DNA of 64,000 nt from Acinetobacter parvus DSM 16617 = CIP 108168 (lineage in GTDB: Bacteria; Pseudomonadota; Gammaproteobacteria; Pseudomonadales; Moraxellaceae): positions 308,331-372,330 of the forward strand of contig NZ_KB849212.1 in the NCBI RefSeq assembly GCF_000368025.1. The letters run 5' to 3'. Every line of letters begins with the position of its first letter. Position 1 is the first letter of the stretch. Made by a program: the position numbers and the translations under genes. Of this stretch, positions 8,946-17,676 are shown piece after piece. The notes beneath the pieces are model-generated. The model made no database searches and had not been told where the DNA came from. It saw only the letters and a list, made by a program, of their open reading frames with translations.

Positions 8946-9869
8946 TTACTGGATTGATTCAAACTGGCGAATCCCCGCAAGCCCATAAGCATGATGTTTT
9001 TGGGATTGTTCCAGATCAGTAGGCGCAACACCACCCAAAGCAAAAACAGGAATATCACTTTTTCCAGCAAGTTCAGCAAAACCCTCCCATCCCAATACTT
9101 TCGCTTCAGGATGCGTCTCGGTTATATTCACAGGACTTAAAAGCACCGCATCACAGCCAATATGATGTGCATGCTGCACTGAGACTGCATCATGACACGC
9201 TGCAATAAAACGTTTGCCTACAATTAATTCTCCTTTCTTTAATCCCATCAGCTGTGATTGTTTGAGGTGAATGGTATTAATTTTTTTCTGAAATACGGAA
9301 TCTAGCTGATTGCAGATGTCAAAATTGATAATGAGTTTTTGATACTGCTCATCAGTGAGTGTTTCTAACTGCTGCTCAATCGCATCAATATTCTCATCCT
9401 GTATCCGCCAATAAAATAGACTTTCCTGCTGCGGGAGTTTGGCCAACTGTTCATTCACCTTAATCAGATGTGGCCATAGCAAACGTTGCAGAATCACGTC
9501 ATTGGCTTTAGGAAAATTTAATTCTTTCAGTTGGTCACGACTGTACCAAGCCCAAGGCTGGTGAATCAGTTCCAGCAATTCATCTGGTACATAGGCATGG
9601 AATAGATGCAGGTTCACAATCACATCATCATATTCATGGCGAATCACATCAAAACGATGCCAGTCCTTTAAGCCAATACCCACCTCCTCATAAATTTCCC
9701 TGCGGCAGGTCTGCTCAGGTGTTTCTCCCTGCTCAACCTTGCCACCAGGAAATTCATGCTTATTGCCCTGATGTTGGTTGGCCTGACGCCACCCCACCAA
9801 TACCTTGGATTTATGCAATAAAATTGCAATCGCAACATCAATGACATTCTTTGCTATCACAGTCCACAT
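8946..9869 (-). CDS. MutT Nudix hydrolase fused to a thiamine-phosphate-synthase-like domain
   Basis: The 307-residue protein has an N-terminal Nudix domain with a complete Nudix box (Gly43 to Ile65, containing RREIYEEVG), as in MutT, which hydrolyses 8-oxo-dGTP. The C-terminal half (from about 175) resembles ThiE/TenI TIM-barrel proteins, with HDAVSVQHAHHIGCDAVLLSPV and FALGGV. This MutT-ThiE-like fusion is known in gammaproteobacteria; the function of the second domain is unclear and it need not make thiamine phosphate. It converges with the lipoprotein gene, with 7 bp between stop codons. Confidence 0.85.
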   Translation of the reverse strand: MWTVIAKNVIDVAIAILLHKSKVLVGWRQANQHQGNKHEFPGGKVEQGETPEQTCRREIYEEVGIGLKDWHRFDVIRHEYDDVIVNLHLFHAYVPDELLELIHQPWAWYSRDQLKELNFPKANDVILQRLLWPHLIKVNEQLAKLPQQESLFYWRIQDENIDAIEQQLETLTDEQYQKLIINFDICNQLDSVFQKKINTIHLKQSQLMGLKKGELIVGKRFIAACHDAVSVQHAHHIGCDAVLLSPVNITETHPEAKVLGWEGFAELAGKSDIPVFALGGVAPTDLEQSQKHHAYGLAGIRQFESIQ

Positions 9870-9964
9870 CCCTCATCTCTACAGAGTAAATCCCTGTCAT
9901 TCATCAATTTGCACATCGTTCTGAAAAAACTTATAAATGATTTTGTAAATTATTCAAATTTACG

Positions 9965-9998
9965 TTGACAGGTATATTTGATAATGATTATCATTTAA
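9965..9998 (+). promoter_or_regulatory. Promoter with overlapping Fur box upstream of hemP
   Basis: TTGACA at 9965-9970 and TATCAT at 9989-9994, 18 bp apart, form a good sigma-70 promoter. A 19-bp Fur-box-like sequence at 9980-9998 (15 of 19 consensus positions) covers the -10 region, so iron-loaded Fur should block it. The hemP start is 32 bp downstream. Confidence 0.7.
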
Positions 9999-10030
9999 AA
10001 CGTTAGATAATACACCACGGAGCATAACAA

Positions 10031-10201
10031 ATGAACGCACCATTTAACCTATTTACTCGTAGCACTGATGCAACTCAATCCTTACCAATGCTGCATTCAA
10101 ACAACCTATTTGCCTTAGGCCGCGAAATTCGCATTATGCACGCTGGTGAAGAGTATCGCCTACGCCTCACCCGTAACAACCGTCTGATTTTAACCAAGTA
10201 A
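10031..10201 (+). CDS. hemP: Hemin uptake protein HemP
   Basis: A 56-residue protein ends in GREIRIMHAGEEYRLRLTRN and then RLILTK, which is the HemP family signature (a beta-rich C-terminal core after a variable N terminus). HemP proteins are small, iron-regulated factors associated with haem uptake; in some bacteria they activate transcription of haem receptor genes. The Fur box over the promoter supports iron-starvation expression. No TonB receptor or haem transport gene follows; the gene is a monocistron closed by its own terminator. Confidence 0.85.
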   Translation: MNAPFNLFTRSTDATQSLPMLHSNNLFALGREIRIMHAGEEYRLRLTRNNRLILTK

Positions 10202-10236
10202 AATAATAGTAATCGGATAATAATAAACGTGGAAAT

Positions 10237-10265
10237 AGCAGTATGTCAGCGCGTACTGCTTTTTA
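10237..10265 (+). terminator. Intrinsic terminator of hemP
   Basis: A 7-bp stem (AGCAGTA/TACTGCT) with a 10-nt loop is followed by TTTT. It lies 35 bp after the hemP stop codon. Confidence 0.75.
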
Positions 10266-10292
10266 ATTCATCTAGAAACCAAAATAAAGGCT

Positions 10293-11627
10293 TTAGACAA
10301 GCAATCTGATCACGACTTTTAATCCGCCATATGAAGATGGCAACAATTCCATTTGCCCATGATGTAATTCGATAATTTTCCTACAAATGTATAAGCCTAA
10401 GCCTGATCCCTGGGTTTTGGTTCCCAACGCACGATAAAAACGTTCTCCCAAATGCTGCAATACTTCTGGGTCGATACCTTGTCCCTCATTTTCAAGAATA
10501 AGCTGTAAATACTGTCCCTGCTTATCTAAAGTGATATAGACACAGCCTTTTTCTGGCGTATAGCGTACGGCATTGTCCAGCACATTACGAATACAGGTAA
10601 AAATCAGTTGTTGATTGGCAAAAATCATATCTTCGTGCTCTGCCACTACCATCCGCTGCTGAATCTGGATTGCCTTTTGCTTGATAAAGGGTGTTAGAGC
10701 CTGAATCGCCTCGTCAATCACCGTACGCAAGGCAAAATGTGTCTTGAGCAGGTTCTCAGCATGTTCAGGGTCTAAACGTGCCAGCAACAGCAAATTTTCC
10801 AGCGTTTGGATCCCTCGACTAATATCCTGTTGCATTGCATCAAAATCACTGGCGCGTTCTGGATATTTACGTTGTAAAAGCTGTAAACGCATTTGAATCG
10901 CGGATAAGGGCGAGCGCAATTCATGCGAGGCATCCGCAGTAAAACGCTGTTCGGCTTTTAGCGATTGATCCAGACGTTGCAACAAGTGATTTAACTGCCC
11001 CAGCATCGGCTGCAATTCTTTAAATTCAATGCTGGAGGACTGGATTGGCGTTAGATCATCTGCGTTTTTCTGCGAGATTTGATCGGATAATTGATGAATC
11101 GCCCTAAACTGCCGTTTGACCAGAAAATGCAGCATGAGCCATTGCATCAGCCACAACATCATCAGAATGACAGAATAGCCAGCAAAGCTATGCATCAATT
11201 CTTTAAAGCGATCACCCAAAGGTTGTAATAGCAATACCTGCATGTGGGATTGGTGATCTTCTGCCCGATAACTACGCCAAAGCTGCCGACCCTGCCAGAT
11301 AAATCCATAATGCTCATCACCTGTGAACAACTTGTAATATTGTTGTTCAAGCTGAAAATCCTCGGACTGGGTCAGAATCTGTTGTTGGTAGCTCAGGCGA
11401 TACTGGATATCAAACTGGTCACTCAGTTCATCAATCTGCTGCCCCGATGTTGAGGTCAGATCAGCAATCAGTAACATATCTGAGATTTCATCCATGATTT
11501 CATCTTGAACCTGCATGGTTTGATAGATTGAAATCACCACAAATAGAAGCAATGCCACAGAAGCCGCAATCACTGAACTAATCAGTGAGGTTTTAATCAG
11601 CCTGTTTTGTAGCGACACCACTTTCAT
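10293..11627 (-). CDS. Two-component sensor histidine kinase (QseC-like)
   Basis: The 444-residue kinase has a first membrane segment (about 13-36), a periplasmic sensor region of about 110 residues, a second membrane segment (about 150-170), a HAMP-like linker, an H-box (ADASHELRSPLSAI) with the phosphoacceptor histidine, an N-box (NVLDNAVRYTP) and a GSGLGLYI G-box. It should phosphorylate the response regulator encoded just upstream, with 4 bp between the genes. Order and neighbours (a YgiW-like gene ahead of the regulator) resemble E. coli ygiW-qseBC, but the signal cannot be told from the sequence. Confidence 0.85.
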   Translation of the reverse strand: MKVVSLQNRLIKTSLISSVIAASVALLLFVVISIYQTMQVQDEIMDEISDMLLIADLTSTSGQQIDELSDQFDIQYRLSYQQQILTQSEDFQLEQQYYKLFTGDEHYGFIWQGRQLWRSYRAEDHQSHMQVLLLQPLGDRFKELMHSFAGYSVILMMLWLMQWLMLHFLVKRQFRAIHQLSDQISQKNADDLTPIQSSSIEFKELQPMLGQLNHLLQRLDQSLKAEQRFTADASHELRSPLSAIQMRLQLLQRKYPERASDFDAMQQDISRGIQTLENLLLLARLDPEHAENLLKTHFALRTVIDEAIQALTPFIKQKAIQIQQRMVVAEHEDMIFANQQLIFTCIRNVLDNAVRYTPEKGCVYITLDKQGQYLQLILENEGQGIDPEVLQHLGERFYRALGTKTQGSGLGLYICRKIIELHHGQMELLPSSYGGLKVVIRLLV

Positions 11628-11631
11628 AAAC

Positions 11632-12291
11632 TTAATCCTGATGCATCCGATAGCCTAAACCACGAATAGTTTTGATATATTGCCCGCCAATTTTTTTGCG
11701 AATCTGGTAGATATACACCTCGATGGCATTACTCTCAATTTCCTCGCCCCAGGCATACAGTGATTCTTCCAGTTGCTCACGGGTCAGGATATGTTCTGGC
11801 TTTTGCATTAATTTATGCAAAATCTGAAATTCTTTTGCGGTCAGGTTGATGACTTGACCCGCTTGCGTCAGGGTTTTGGCTTGCGGATCAAGCTGTAGAT
11901 TGCCAAAAGTCAAATATTGCCCTGCCTGAGTCTGGTGTTGACGTAACTGGGAACGCACCCGTGCTGACAGTTCTTCCAAATTAAATGGCTTAACCAGATA
12001 ATCATTGGCTCCCAAATCCAGCCCCTCAATCCGATCATGAATGGCATCTTTGGCGGTAATAAAAATGACGGGCGTATTGGAATTTCGATGGCGAATAGTT
12101 TTTAGAATGTCATCACCCGAAGCTTTAGGCAAACCACGATCCAGCAGGATACAATCATATTGATGCTGCTCAACCGCCAGTATCGCATGATCACCCCGTT
12201 CTACCCAATCGACACTATAGCCATCCAGTTCCAGCCAATCCTTGATACTTTCCGCCTGAGAGGCATCATCCTCAGCCAGTAAAATTCGCAT
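11632..12291 (-). CDS. OmpR/PhoB-family response regulator (QseB-like)
   Basis: The 219-residue protein has a receiver domain with Asp8/Asp9, the phosphoacceptor Asp51 in LLDRGLPKASG, and Lys in ITAKD, followed by a winged-helix DNA-binding domain (about 125-219) ending in the family motif IKTIRGLGYRM. The LDRGLPKASG form is typical of the QseB/TctD/PmrA branch. It is paired with the downstream sensor kinase, 4 bp away. A strong terminator separates it from the YgiW-like gene, so it may have its own promoter or depend on read-through. Confidence 0.87.
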   Translation of the reverse strand: MRILLAEDDASQAESIKDWLELDGYSVDWVERGDHAILAVEQHQYDCILLDRGLPKASGDDILKTIRHRNSNTPVIFITAKDAIHDRIEGLDLGANDYLVKPFNLEELSARVRSQLRQHQTQAGQYLTFGNLQLDPQAKTLTQAGQVINLTAKEFQILHKLMQKPEHILTREQLEESLYAWGEEIESNAIEVYIYQIRKKIGGQYIKTIRGLGYRMHQD

Positions 12292-12351
12292 AAAGCCGCA
12301 CCCTTGTCTGATCCATTAATATTCATCATGCCTTTTAAATAAGCAACAAGC

Positions 12352-12382
12352 AAAAAACCACATGCTAAACATGTGGTTTTTG
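12352..12382 (-). terminator. Strong terminator between ygiW-like gene and the response regulator
   Basis: An 11-bp stem (AAAACCACATG/CATGTGGTTTT) is followed on the minus strand by a run of six T. It ends the YgiW-like transcript before the response-regulator gene. Confidence 0.85.
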
Positions 12383-12397
12383 ATGATATTTCAATGA

Positions 12398-12763
12398 TTA
12401 GAATTTCACCTGATCTACATCCACTTCTACACGTTTGGTCGGTTTATAATCGATGTCGATTTCACCTATAATGGTTACAGGTGTTTTGGCAGAAACAGGC
12501 TGTCCTTGCCATAAATCATCATCAATATCGACGGTGATGCTGCCTGTCTGGTCGCTAAACTGATATTTCTCATCACCCGTTGCCTTGACCACATAACCTT
12601 TAAGCTGAACAGGCGTATTATCCTTTAAGGTCAATGCCTGTTTCACCGTAGTGATTTGTGTAGGCACCAATGCCTGCTGATTGACTGCTGTCGTATTCGC
12701 AACCGCAAATGTTGTTGCACCAACTAAACCCGCAATTACAGCAACTTTAGAAAATACGTTCAT
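12398..12763 (-). CDS. YgiW/YdeI-family periplasmic OB-fold stress protein
   Basis: A 121-residue secreted protein has a Sec signal peptide (cleavage expected after AVA near residue 22) and a single bacterial OB-fold (BOF, DUF388) domain with VQLKGYVVKATGDEKYQF and VTIIGEIDIDYKP. E. coli YgiW is a periplasmic stress-tolerance protein encoded beside qseBC, the same arrangement as here. The ATG at 12763 is chosen because GAGG lies 8 nt upstream and because it begins the signal peptide; an upstream ATG at 12817 would spoil it. Confidence 0.85.
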   Translation of the reverse strand: MNVFSKVAVIAGLVGATTFAVANTTAVNQQALVPTQITTVKQALTLKDNTPVQLKGYVVKATGDEKYQFSDQTGSITVDIDDDLWQGQPVSAKTPVTIIGEIDIDYKPTKRVEVDVDQVKF

Positions 12764-12848
12764 TTTAATTTCCTCATCTTTGTTGATCATCTCGATGTGG
12801 TCATTAAAACAAAACAAGATGAGGTGAATCTGAGGAACTAAAAACTGC

Positions 12849-14627
12849 TTAATTTAATGGCACAACCCGAAGCACTTCTTCCAGTGTGGTCATACCCTCA
12901 ATCACCTTGCGTGCGCCTGCAATACGCAACGGTTCAATACCCTCTTTCTTGGCTTGCGCACGTAAATGATCCAGTGTGCCATTCGCACTAATGATGGACT
13001 TTAATTCCAGACTGACTGGCATAAACTCATAAATCCCGACACGCCCTTTATAACCCGTTTGGCGACACACTTCACAGCCCACAGCCTTATACATGGTGGT
13101 GGGCATATCCATCATATAGTCAAAAGTCAGGTGTTCCCATTCCTGCTCATTGATCGCTGTTTCCTGTTTGCAATGCGGGCAAAGGCGACGCACCAGACGC
13201 TGTGCCAATACACCCAAAATCGTGGCTGCGGTCAAAAATGGCTGTACACCCAGATCATGCAAACGGGTCAAACTAGATGGCGCATCATTGGTATGCAGGG
13301 TTGAGAGTACCAAATGTCCTGTTAAAGCTGCCTGAATCGCCATATTGGCGGTATCGTGGTCACGAATCTCCCCGACCATAATAATGTCAGGGTCTTGACG
13401 CATGAGGGCACGCACCCCATCGGCAAAGCCTAGCTCAATGTTTGGATTGACCTGCATCTGGTTAAAACTTGGTTCCAGCATTTCAATCGGATCTTCAATG
13501 GTACAGACATTGACCTGTTCCGTTGCCAGTTGTTTAAGCGATGAATAAAGTGTGGTGGTTTTACCCGAACCTGTTGGCCCTGTCACCAGAATAATCCCGT
13601 GGCTATGCTGGGTCAGTTGTTGCCAACTTTGTAAGAGATGCCCCTCAAAACCCAACTGCTGAAAACTGCGTACCAATACTTCTGGATCAAAAATACGCAT
13701 CACCAGCTTTTCACCAAAGGCAGTTGGCAAAGTGGAGAGACGCAATTCGGTTTCCTGACCTTTTGGTGTTCGTGTCTTTAGACGTCCATCCTGTGGTTTA
13801 CGCTTTTCCGCCACATTCATCCGACCCAGAATTTTAATACGGGAAATCACCGCAGTTAGTGTATTGGCAGGCATGTTATAAATGGTATGTAACACGCCAT
13901 CAATACGGAAACGCACCTTACCCTTGTCTTTTCGGGGTTCAAGGTGAATATCGCTGGCCCCTTGTTCAAAGGCAAATTGCAGCACCCAGTCCACCAATTT
14001 GACAATATGCTGGTCATTGGCATCGGGATTCTGGGTATCGCCCAACTGTAACAAGGCCTCAACGCCTTTATTATCACGGTCAAAGGCACTGGTGTTTTGT
14101 GATGAACTGACCGCACGACTAACCTGATAATATTCCACCAGATAGCGCTGTAATTGCTCAGGATTGAGTAACACTCGTTCAATCTTTCTGGGCGCTAAAC
14201 TACGCTCCAGATTATTCTGCCATTCCGTTAAAAACGGCTGATCTGTCCCAATCAAAATCCGATCTGAATGTACTTCAATGGCCAGAATATGATTCCGTAC
14301 CGCAAATTCCTGTGACATAACGCTGGTTAATGCCGCCACATCAGCTTTTAGTGGATCAATCACAAATAAGGGAACTTCGGCTTTTTCAGCTAACCACTGA
14401 CATAAACGATTCAGGGTTAAGGTTGTGGCAGGATTAAGTTGATCCTTTAAATTAAAATTGGCAACCCACTGTAAGGGATGCCATTTCAACTGGTCTTTTT
14501 GCCGATGTGTAGTTTGAATAAAAAGTTTATCCCGTTCAGTAATCCGTCCATCTTTTTGTAATTGTTCCAGACACCAGGTCACATCAATTGAAAAAGAAAA
14601 ACTTGCAAATTTTGCCTGCGCTTGCAT
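12849..14627 (-). CDS. gspE: Type II secretion / type IV pilus-like assembly ATPase (GspE/PulE family)
   Basis: The 592-residue ATPase carries the complete GspE set: an N-terminal MshEN-like domain, Walker A GPTGSGKTTT, an Asp box, Walker B with IMVGEIRD, a His box (STLHTNDA) and a tetracysteine zinc motif (CPHC and CEVC with about 30 residues between) near the C terminus. It powers secretin-dependent secretion or pilus assembly at the inner membrane. I prefer the ATG at 14627 over a TTG nine bases upstream because the GGGG ribosome-binding site is then 11 nt away instead of 3. No other gsp gene is nearby, as expected for Acinetobacter, where type II secretion genes are scattered. Confidence 0.87.
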   Translation of the reverse strand: MQAQAKFASFSFSIDVTWCLEQLQKDGRITERDKLFIQTTHRQKDQLKWHPLQWVANFNLKDQLNPATTLTLNRLCQWLAEKAEVPLFVIDPLKADVAALTSVMSQEFAVRNHILAIEVHSDRILIGTDQPFLTEWQNNLERSLAPRKIERVLLNPEQLQRYLVEYYQVSRAVSSSQNTSAFDRDNKGVEALLQLGDTQNPDANDQHIVKLVDWVLQFAFEQGASDIHLEPRKDKGKVRFRIDGVLHTIYNMPANTLTAVISRIKILGRMNVAEKRKPQDGRLKTRTPKGQETELRLSTLPTAFGEKLVMRIFDPEVLVRSFQQLGFEGHLLQSWQQLTQHSHGIILVTGPTGSGKTTTLYSSLKQLATEQVNVCTIEDPIEMLEPSFNQMQVNPNIELGFADGVRALMRQDPDIIMVGEIRDHDTANMAIQAALTGHLVLSTLHTNDAPSSLTRLHDLGVQPFLTAATILGVLAQRLVRRLCPHCKQETAINEQEWEHLTFDYMMDMPTTMYKAVGCEVCRQTGYKGRVGIYEFMPVSLELKSIISANGTLDHLRAQAKKEGIEPLRIAGARKVIEGMTTLEEVLRVVPLN

Positions 14628-14671
14628 AACCGTCAAATCCCCAAATTTATGATTTTATATTTTTAAGTTGC

Positions 14672-15397
14672 CTATTCCACAGCAATGACTGTGACATTGC
14701 TTGCATCGACTTTAAAACGAACATTCAAGTCTGCAAAACACATTCCATAAACTCGTTCAGCATCTTCCTGATAGGCAGGACGAGGGTCTAAAGATAACAC
14801 CTGTTCCAGTTCATCGAATACCTTTTTATTTAAAATAGCCTGCTTTAGTAATTGCTGTTGTTGTGTTTGTGCAGTTTCTGTCCATATCACTGATTTACGT
14901 ACAGGCTCATCCTGAGCATAGCCACTACTTGCATCTGGCACTGCATCCGAATACTGGATATAGGGCTTAATATCCAGAATCGGTGTACCATGTAGTAAAT
15001 CACTACCCATTACATAAAGGCGCACACTTTTCCCTTGCTTTTCTACTCGTAAAAAATGCACCACAGACAAACCAATTGCAGACGGACGATACATACTTCG
15101 GGTAGCAAACACCCCCATTTTCTGGTTTCCACCCAAGCGTGGTGGACGTACCTGCGCGCGAAATCCAGCTATTTGGTTTGGTGCATTATCATTTTGTTTA
15201 TTCTCATGAAACTGCCACAACAGCCATAAATGGCTAAATGCCTCAATTCCCTCGAATGCCAAAATATCGTTATAAGGTGCCACCATCTCGATATAAGACT
15301 CGACCTGCACCAGATTTGGCTGCCTCGGAATACCAAACTTTTCACGGTAGGGAGAGTGCATGTAACCGATAATCGGCATCTCAACTGAATTGCTCAT
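14672..15397 (-). CDS. trmO: tRNA (t6A37) N6-methyltransferase TrmO
   Basis: The 241-residue protein matches TrmO (formerly YaeB/TsaA). Family marks are the N-terminal IGYMHSPYREKFGIPRQP, the FATRSMYRPSAIGLS segment and the DIKPYIQYSDAVP motif. The enzyme methylates N6-threonylcarbamoyladenosine at position 37 of threonine tRNAs using S-adenosylmethionine. It starts at an ATG at 15397; a GTG directly before it is in frame but no better. It lies downstream of no co-directional partner and diverges from fpr. Confidence 0.9.
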   Translation of the reverse strand: MSNSVEMPIIGYMHSPYREKFGIPRQPNLVQVESYIEMVAPYNDILAFEGIEAFSHLWLLWQFHENKQNDNAPNQIAGFRAQVRPPRLGGNQKMGVFATRSMYRPSAIGLSVVHFLRVEKQGKSVRLYVMGSDLLHGTPILDIKPYIQYSDAVPDASSGYAQDEPVRKSVIWTETAQTQQQQLLKQAILNKKVFDELEQVLSLDPRPAYQEDAERVYGMCFADLNVRFKVDASNVTVIAVE

Positions 15398-15497
15398 CAC
15401 TTTTTCTTATAAACACAATTAAATATATTCAGTTTATCGAGAATGAATTTAGATTAGAATAGCAACCTGTTTCTTTTAACTGTGATCGAGACCTTGA

Positions 15498-16277
15498 ATG
15501 GCTGCTTTTAACGTTGAACGCATTACTCATGTTCACCACTGGAATGACACACTTTTTAGTTTTAAAACAACACGTGACACCAGTCTACGTTTCAAAAATG
15601 GTCAATTCGTCATGATCGGTCTTGAAGTGAATGGCAAGCCCTTAATGCGTGCTTATTCGATTGCAAGCGCGAATTATGAAGAAGAACTGGAGTTCTTCTC
15701 AATTAAGGTACAAGACGGTCCATTGACTTCCATTTTACAAAAAGTACAGGTTGGTGATGAAATCCTGATTTCTAAAAAACCAACAGGAACGCTCGTACAC
15801 GACGATTTATTACCAGGTAAAAATTTATACCTTTTATCTTCTGGTACAGGCCTTGCTCCTTTCCTTTCCCTGCTTCGTGATCCTGAGACTTACGAAAAGT
15901 TTGAGAAAGTGATCATGGTTCATGGTACTCGCTATGTTTCAGAGCTTGCCTATCAGGATTTAATCCTGAATGAATTGCCAAACAATGAATTTTTTGAAGA
16001 GCTTGGCATCAAGGATAAATTGGTTTATTACCCAACCGTAACCCGCGAGCCATTCCATACACAAGGTCGTGTCACCACTGCCATTGAAACTGGTGAACTG
16101 TTTGAAAAAATCGGTTTACCACGTTTTAACCGTGAGACAGACCGTGCCATGCTCTGTGGTAGCCCAGCATTCCTGAAAGATGTGGCTGCCCTGCTTGATC
16201 AACATGGCCTGGTTGAATCACCACGTATGGGTGTTATGGGTGATTATGTGATTGAACGTGCTTTTGTAGAAAAATAA
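15498..16277 (+). CDS. fpr: Ferredoxin/flavodoxin-NADP reductase
   Basis: The 259-residue flavoprotein has an FAD-binding beta barrel with the RAYSIAS motif, an NADP-binding domain with LLSSGTGLAPFLSLLRD and MLCGSP, and the short C-terminal end AFVEK seen in bacterial subclass A reductases such as Pseudomonas Fpr. It exchanges electrons between NADPH and ferredoxin or flavodoxin, feeding iron-sulfur cluster repair and oxidative stress defence. It is monocistronic and closed by a clear terminator. An ISAba11-like element sits 12 bp beyond that terminator and does not affect the gene. Confidence 0.92.
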   Translation: MAAFNVERITHVHHWNDTLFSFKTTRDTSLRFKNGQFVMIGLEVNGKPLMRAYSIASANYEEELEFFSIKVQDGPLTSILQKVQVGDEILISKKPTGTLVHDDLLPGKNLYLLSSGTGLAPFLSLLRDPETYEKFEKVIMVHGTRYVSELAYQDLILNELPNNEFFEELGIKDKLVYYPTVTREPFHTQGRVTTAIETGELFEKIGLPRFNRETDRAMLCGSPAFLKDVAALLDQHGLVESPRMGVMGDYVIERAFVEK

Positions 16278-16298
16278 CTTTTTCATGATGAACAAAAG

Positions 16299-16326
16299 AA
16301 CCGAGGTAATACCTCGGTTTTTTATT
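16299..16326 (+). terminator. Intrinsic terminator of fpr
   Basis: The stem AACCGAGGT/ACCTCGGTT with a 4-nt loop is followed by a run of T. It ends just before the insertion sequence. Confidence 0.88.
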
Positions 16327-16336
16327 TTAACTTTTA

Positions 16337-17437
16337 TAGGACTTACGCACTGTTATTTATAGACTCTCTGTGGTAGCAGATGATTTTTATCGAGAATAAA
16401 GTCATCAATGAAGTTTTTGATCATTGGTCTAAATAATTTCTTCTGCCAATGATATACATTTTCAAAGATCCCCTCAAACTGGTTCTTTTGTATCTCGACG
16501 TAGGCCATCAAGGCTGAAAAAATATGATTCAAAATCAGTTTAGATCGTCTTACTTGAAACTTTTCAATATGACAAACCTGTTTAATCACTCGGTGATATT
16601 GTTCTATTTTCCAATGACTTGAATGTAATTCATGAAAACCCTCAAAGGACAATAAATCATCTTCATCTTGATGCACAATATAAAACCTCTGCTGTTCTTT
16701 TAACTGAGTCTTAAATAATTGTACAAAGCCAAAATCTTTGAGCCAGACCACTTGACCCTGATGGAAATCTGGCAATAAACGCAGTTGAAACCATTGTCCT
16801 TTTTCTGGGGAAACCTTACGGTTACAGTCGATACCAAACATAAATCGAATACCATGTTTTCTTATGGTTTTTAGATTTGCAGTCGATGAATACCAACTAT
16901 CACCTGTAATAAATTGAATCTTTGCACCCCAACTAAGTACTTCACTTAACATATCCATAAAGTAATCATTCTTGGTTTTACCCTCAGATTTGTCATAAAT
17001 TCGGAAATTAATTGGAATATTTTGACCATTCTGATCTGTCGCATACAAGGTAATGAGATTAATACCCTTGACGGATCGGTGGTGTTTGCCTGACCAAAAA
17101 TAGCTAACTAAGTCCATATGTTGACTATATGGTTTATCTAAAACAGTATCATCAATACTGACTATAAGTTTATTATTATCAATATGTTGAATTGCTTCTT
17201 GATATAGGTCGTGAGGTGTGTAGTCTTCACGCTCTAGAAAGCGATTTACACTATCATGCGAGATATTATAAGTCTCGGCAAGTTGTGTGCAGCTAATAGA
17301 GTTCGGTTCTGTCATGAGAAAGCCCATATAAATGGGTAATGTACAAGTTGCTGTAGAAGCATGTTTAGTTCGTCTGATCACAGATACTTTATAAACTATT
17401 TTAATACTTTTTTGAATCCGTCAATGCGTAAGTCCTA
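16337..17437 (-). mobile_element. ISAba11-like insertion sequence (IS701 family), intact
   Basis: The element is 1101 bp with perfect 13-bp terminal inverted repeats (TAGGACTTACGCA) and is flanked on both sides by the direct repeat TTTTA (16332-16336 and 17438-17442), a 5-bp target duplication. Length, repeat length and duplication length all agree with what I recall of ISAba11 from Acinetobacter baumannii. It holds one transposase gene. The preserved duplication points to a fairly recent insertion. Confidence 0.88.
16353..17381 (-). CDS. IS701-family (ISAba11-like) DDE transposase
   Basis: The 342-residue transposase fills the insertion sequence. Acidic residues expected of a DDE enzyme are seen in VSIDDTVLDKP, in TGDSWYSS and in WKIEQYHR. 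It is uninterrupted and should be functional. The exact start is uncertain: the first ATG gives MIRRTKHAS, and a later ATG begins MTEPNSIS. It is encoded on the strand opposite to fpr. Confidence 0.88.
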   Translation of the reverse strand: MIRRTKHASTATCTLPIYMGFLMTEPNSISCTQLAETYNISHDSVNRFLEREDYTPHDLYQEAIQHIDNNKLIVSIDDTVLDKPYSQHMDLVSYFWSGKHHRSVKGINLITLYATDQNGQNIPINFRIYDKSEGKTKNDYFMDMLSEVLSWGAKIQFITGDSWYSSTANLKTIRKHGIRFMFGIDCNRKVSPEKGQWFQLRLLPDFHQGQVVWLKDFGFVQLFKTQLKEQQRFYIVHQDEDDLLSFEGFHELHSSHWKIEQYHRVIKQVCHIEKFQVRRSKLILNHIFSALMAYVEIQKNQFEGIFENVYHWQKKLFRPMIKNFIDDFILDKNHLLPQRVYK

Positions 17438-17451
17438 TTTTATTTGAAATA

Positions 17452-17467
17452 GGCTTTGTTGCACAAA
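17452..17467. repeat. Orphan IS5-type terminal repeat
   Basis: The 16-base GGCTTTGTTGCACAAA is identical to the left end of the element at 1910. No matching right end is found nearby, so this is a lone end, probably left by a truncated element. Confidence 0.55.
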
Positions 17468-17521
17468 GATTTGAAAGGTAATCCCCCAAAAAAATAATTG
17501 AGTTTAAAAGTAGAAAATCGA

Positions 17522-17676
17522 ATAAAGCTGAATAGACTGGATCCGTATGCCTATCTCAGTGATGTGCTGAAAAGGCTGCCGACCCATAAAGTGACCCAAA
17601 TAGAAGAATTGCTACCACACCGCTGGAAACCTGAACCGAATTAAAAAAATAGGCATGGGGTTCAGCGGGGGCTTAC
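17522..17676 (+). pseudogene. IS66-family transposase 3' remnant with right terminal repeat
   Basis: The reading frame to the stop at 17642-17644 encodes LDPYAYLSDVLKRLP and then ELLPHRWKPEPN, the C-terminal signature of IS66 TnpC transposases. Beyond the stop, 17652-17676 read on the minus strand begins GTAAGCCCCCGCTGAACCC, an IS66-type terminal repeat. About 40 codons survive; the rest of the transposase and the accessory genes are gone. The left boundary is a jumble next to the orphan IS5-type end. Confidence 0.75.

Noticed and set aside
12849..14627. gspE as part of a type II secretion or type IV pilus operon
   Set aside because: No other secretion or pilus gene is adjacent; it stands between a YgiW-like gene and trmO.
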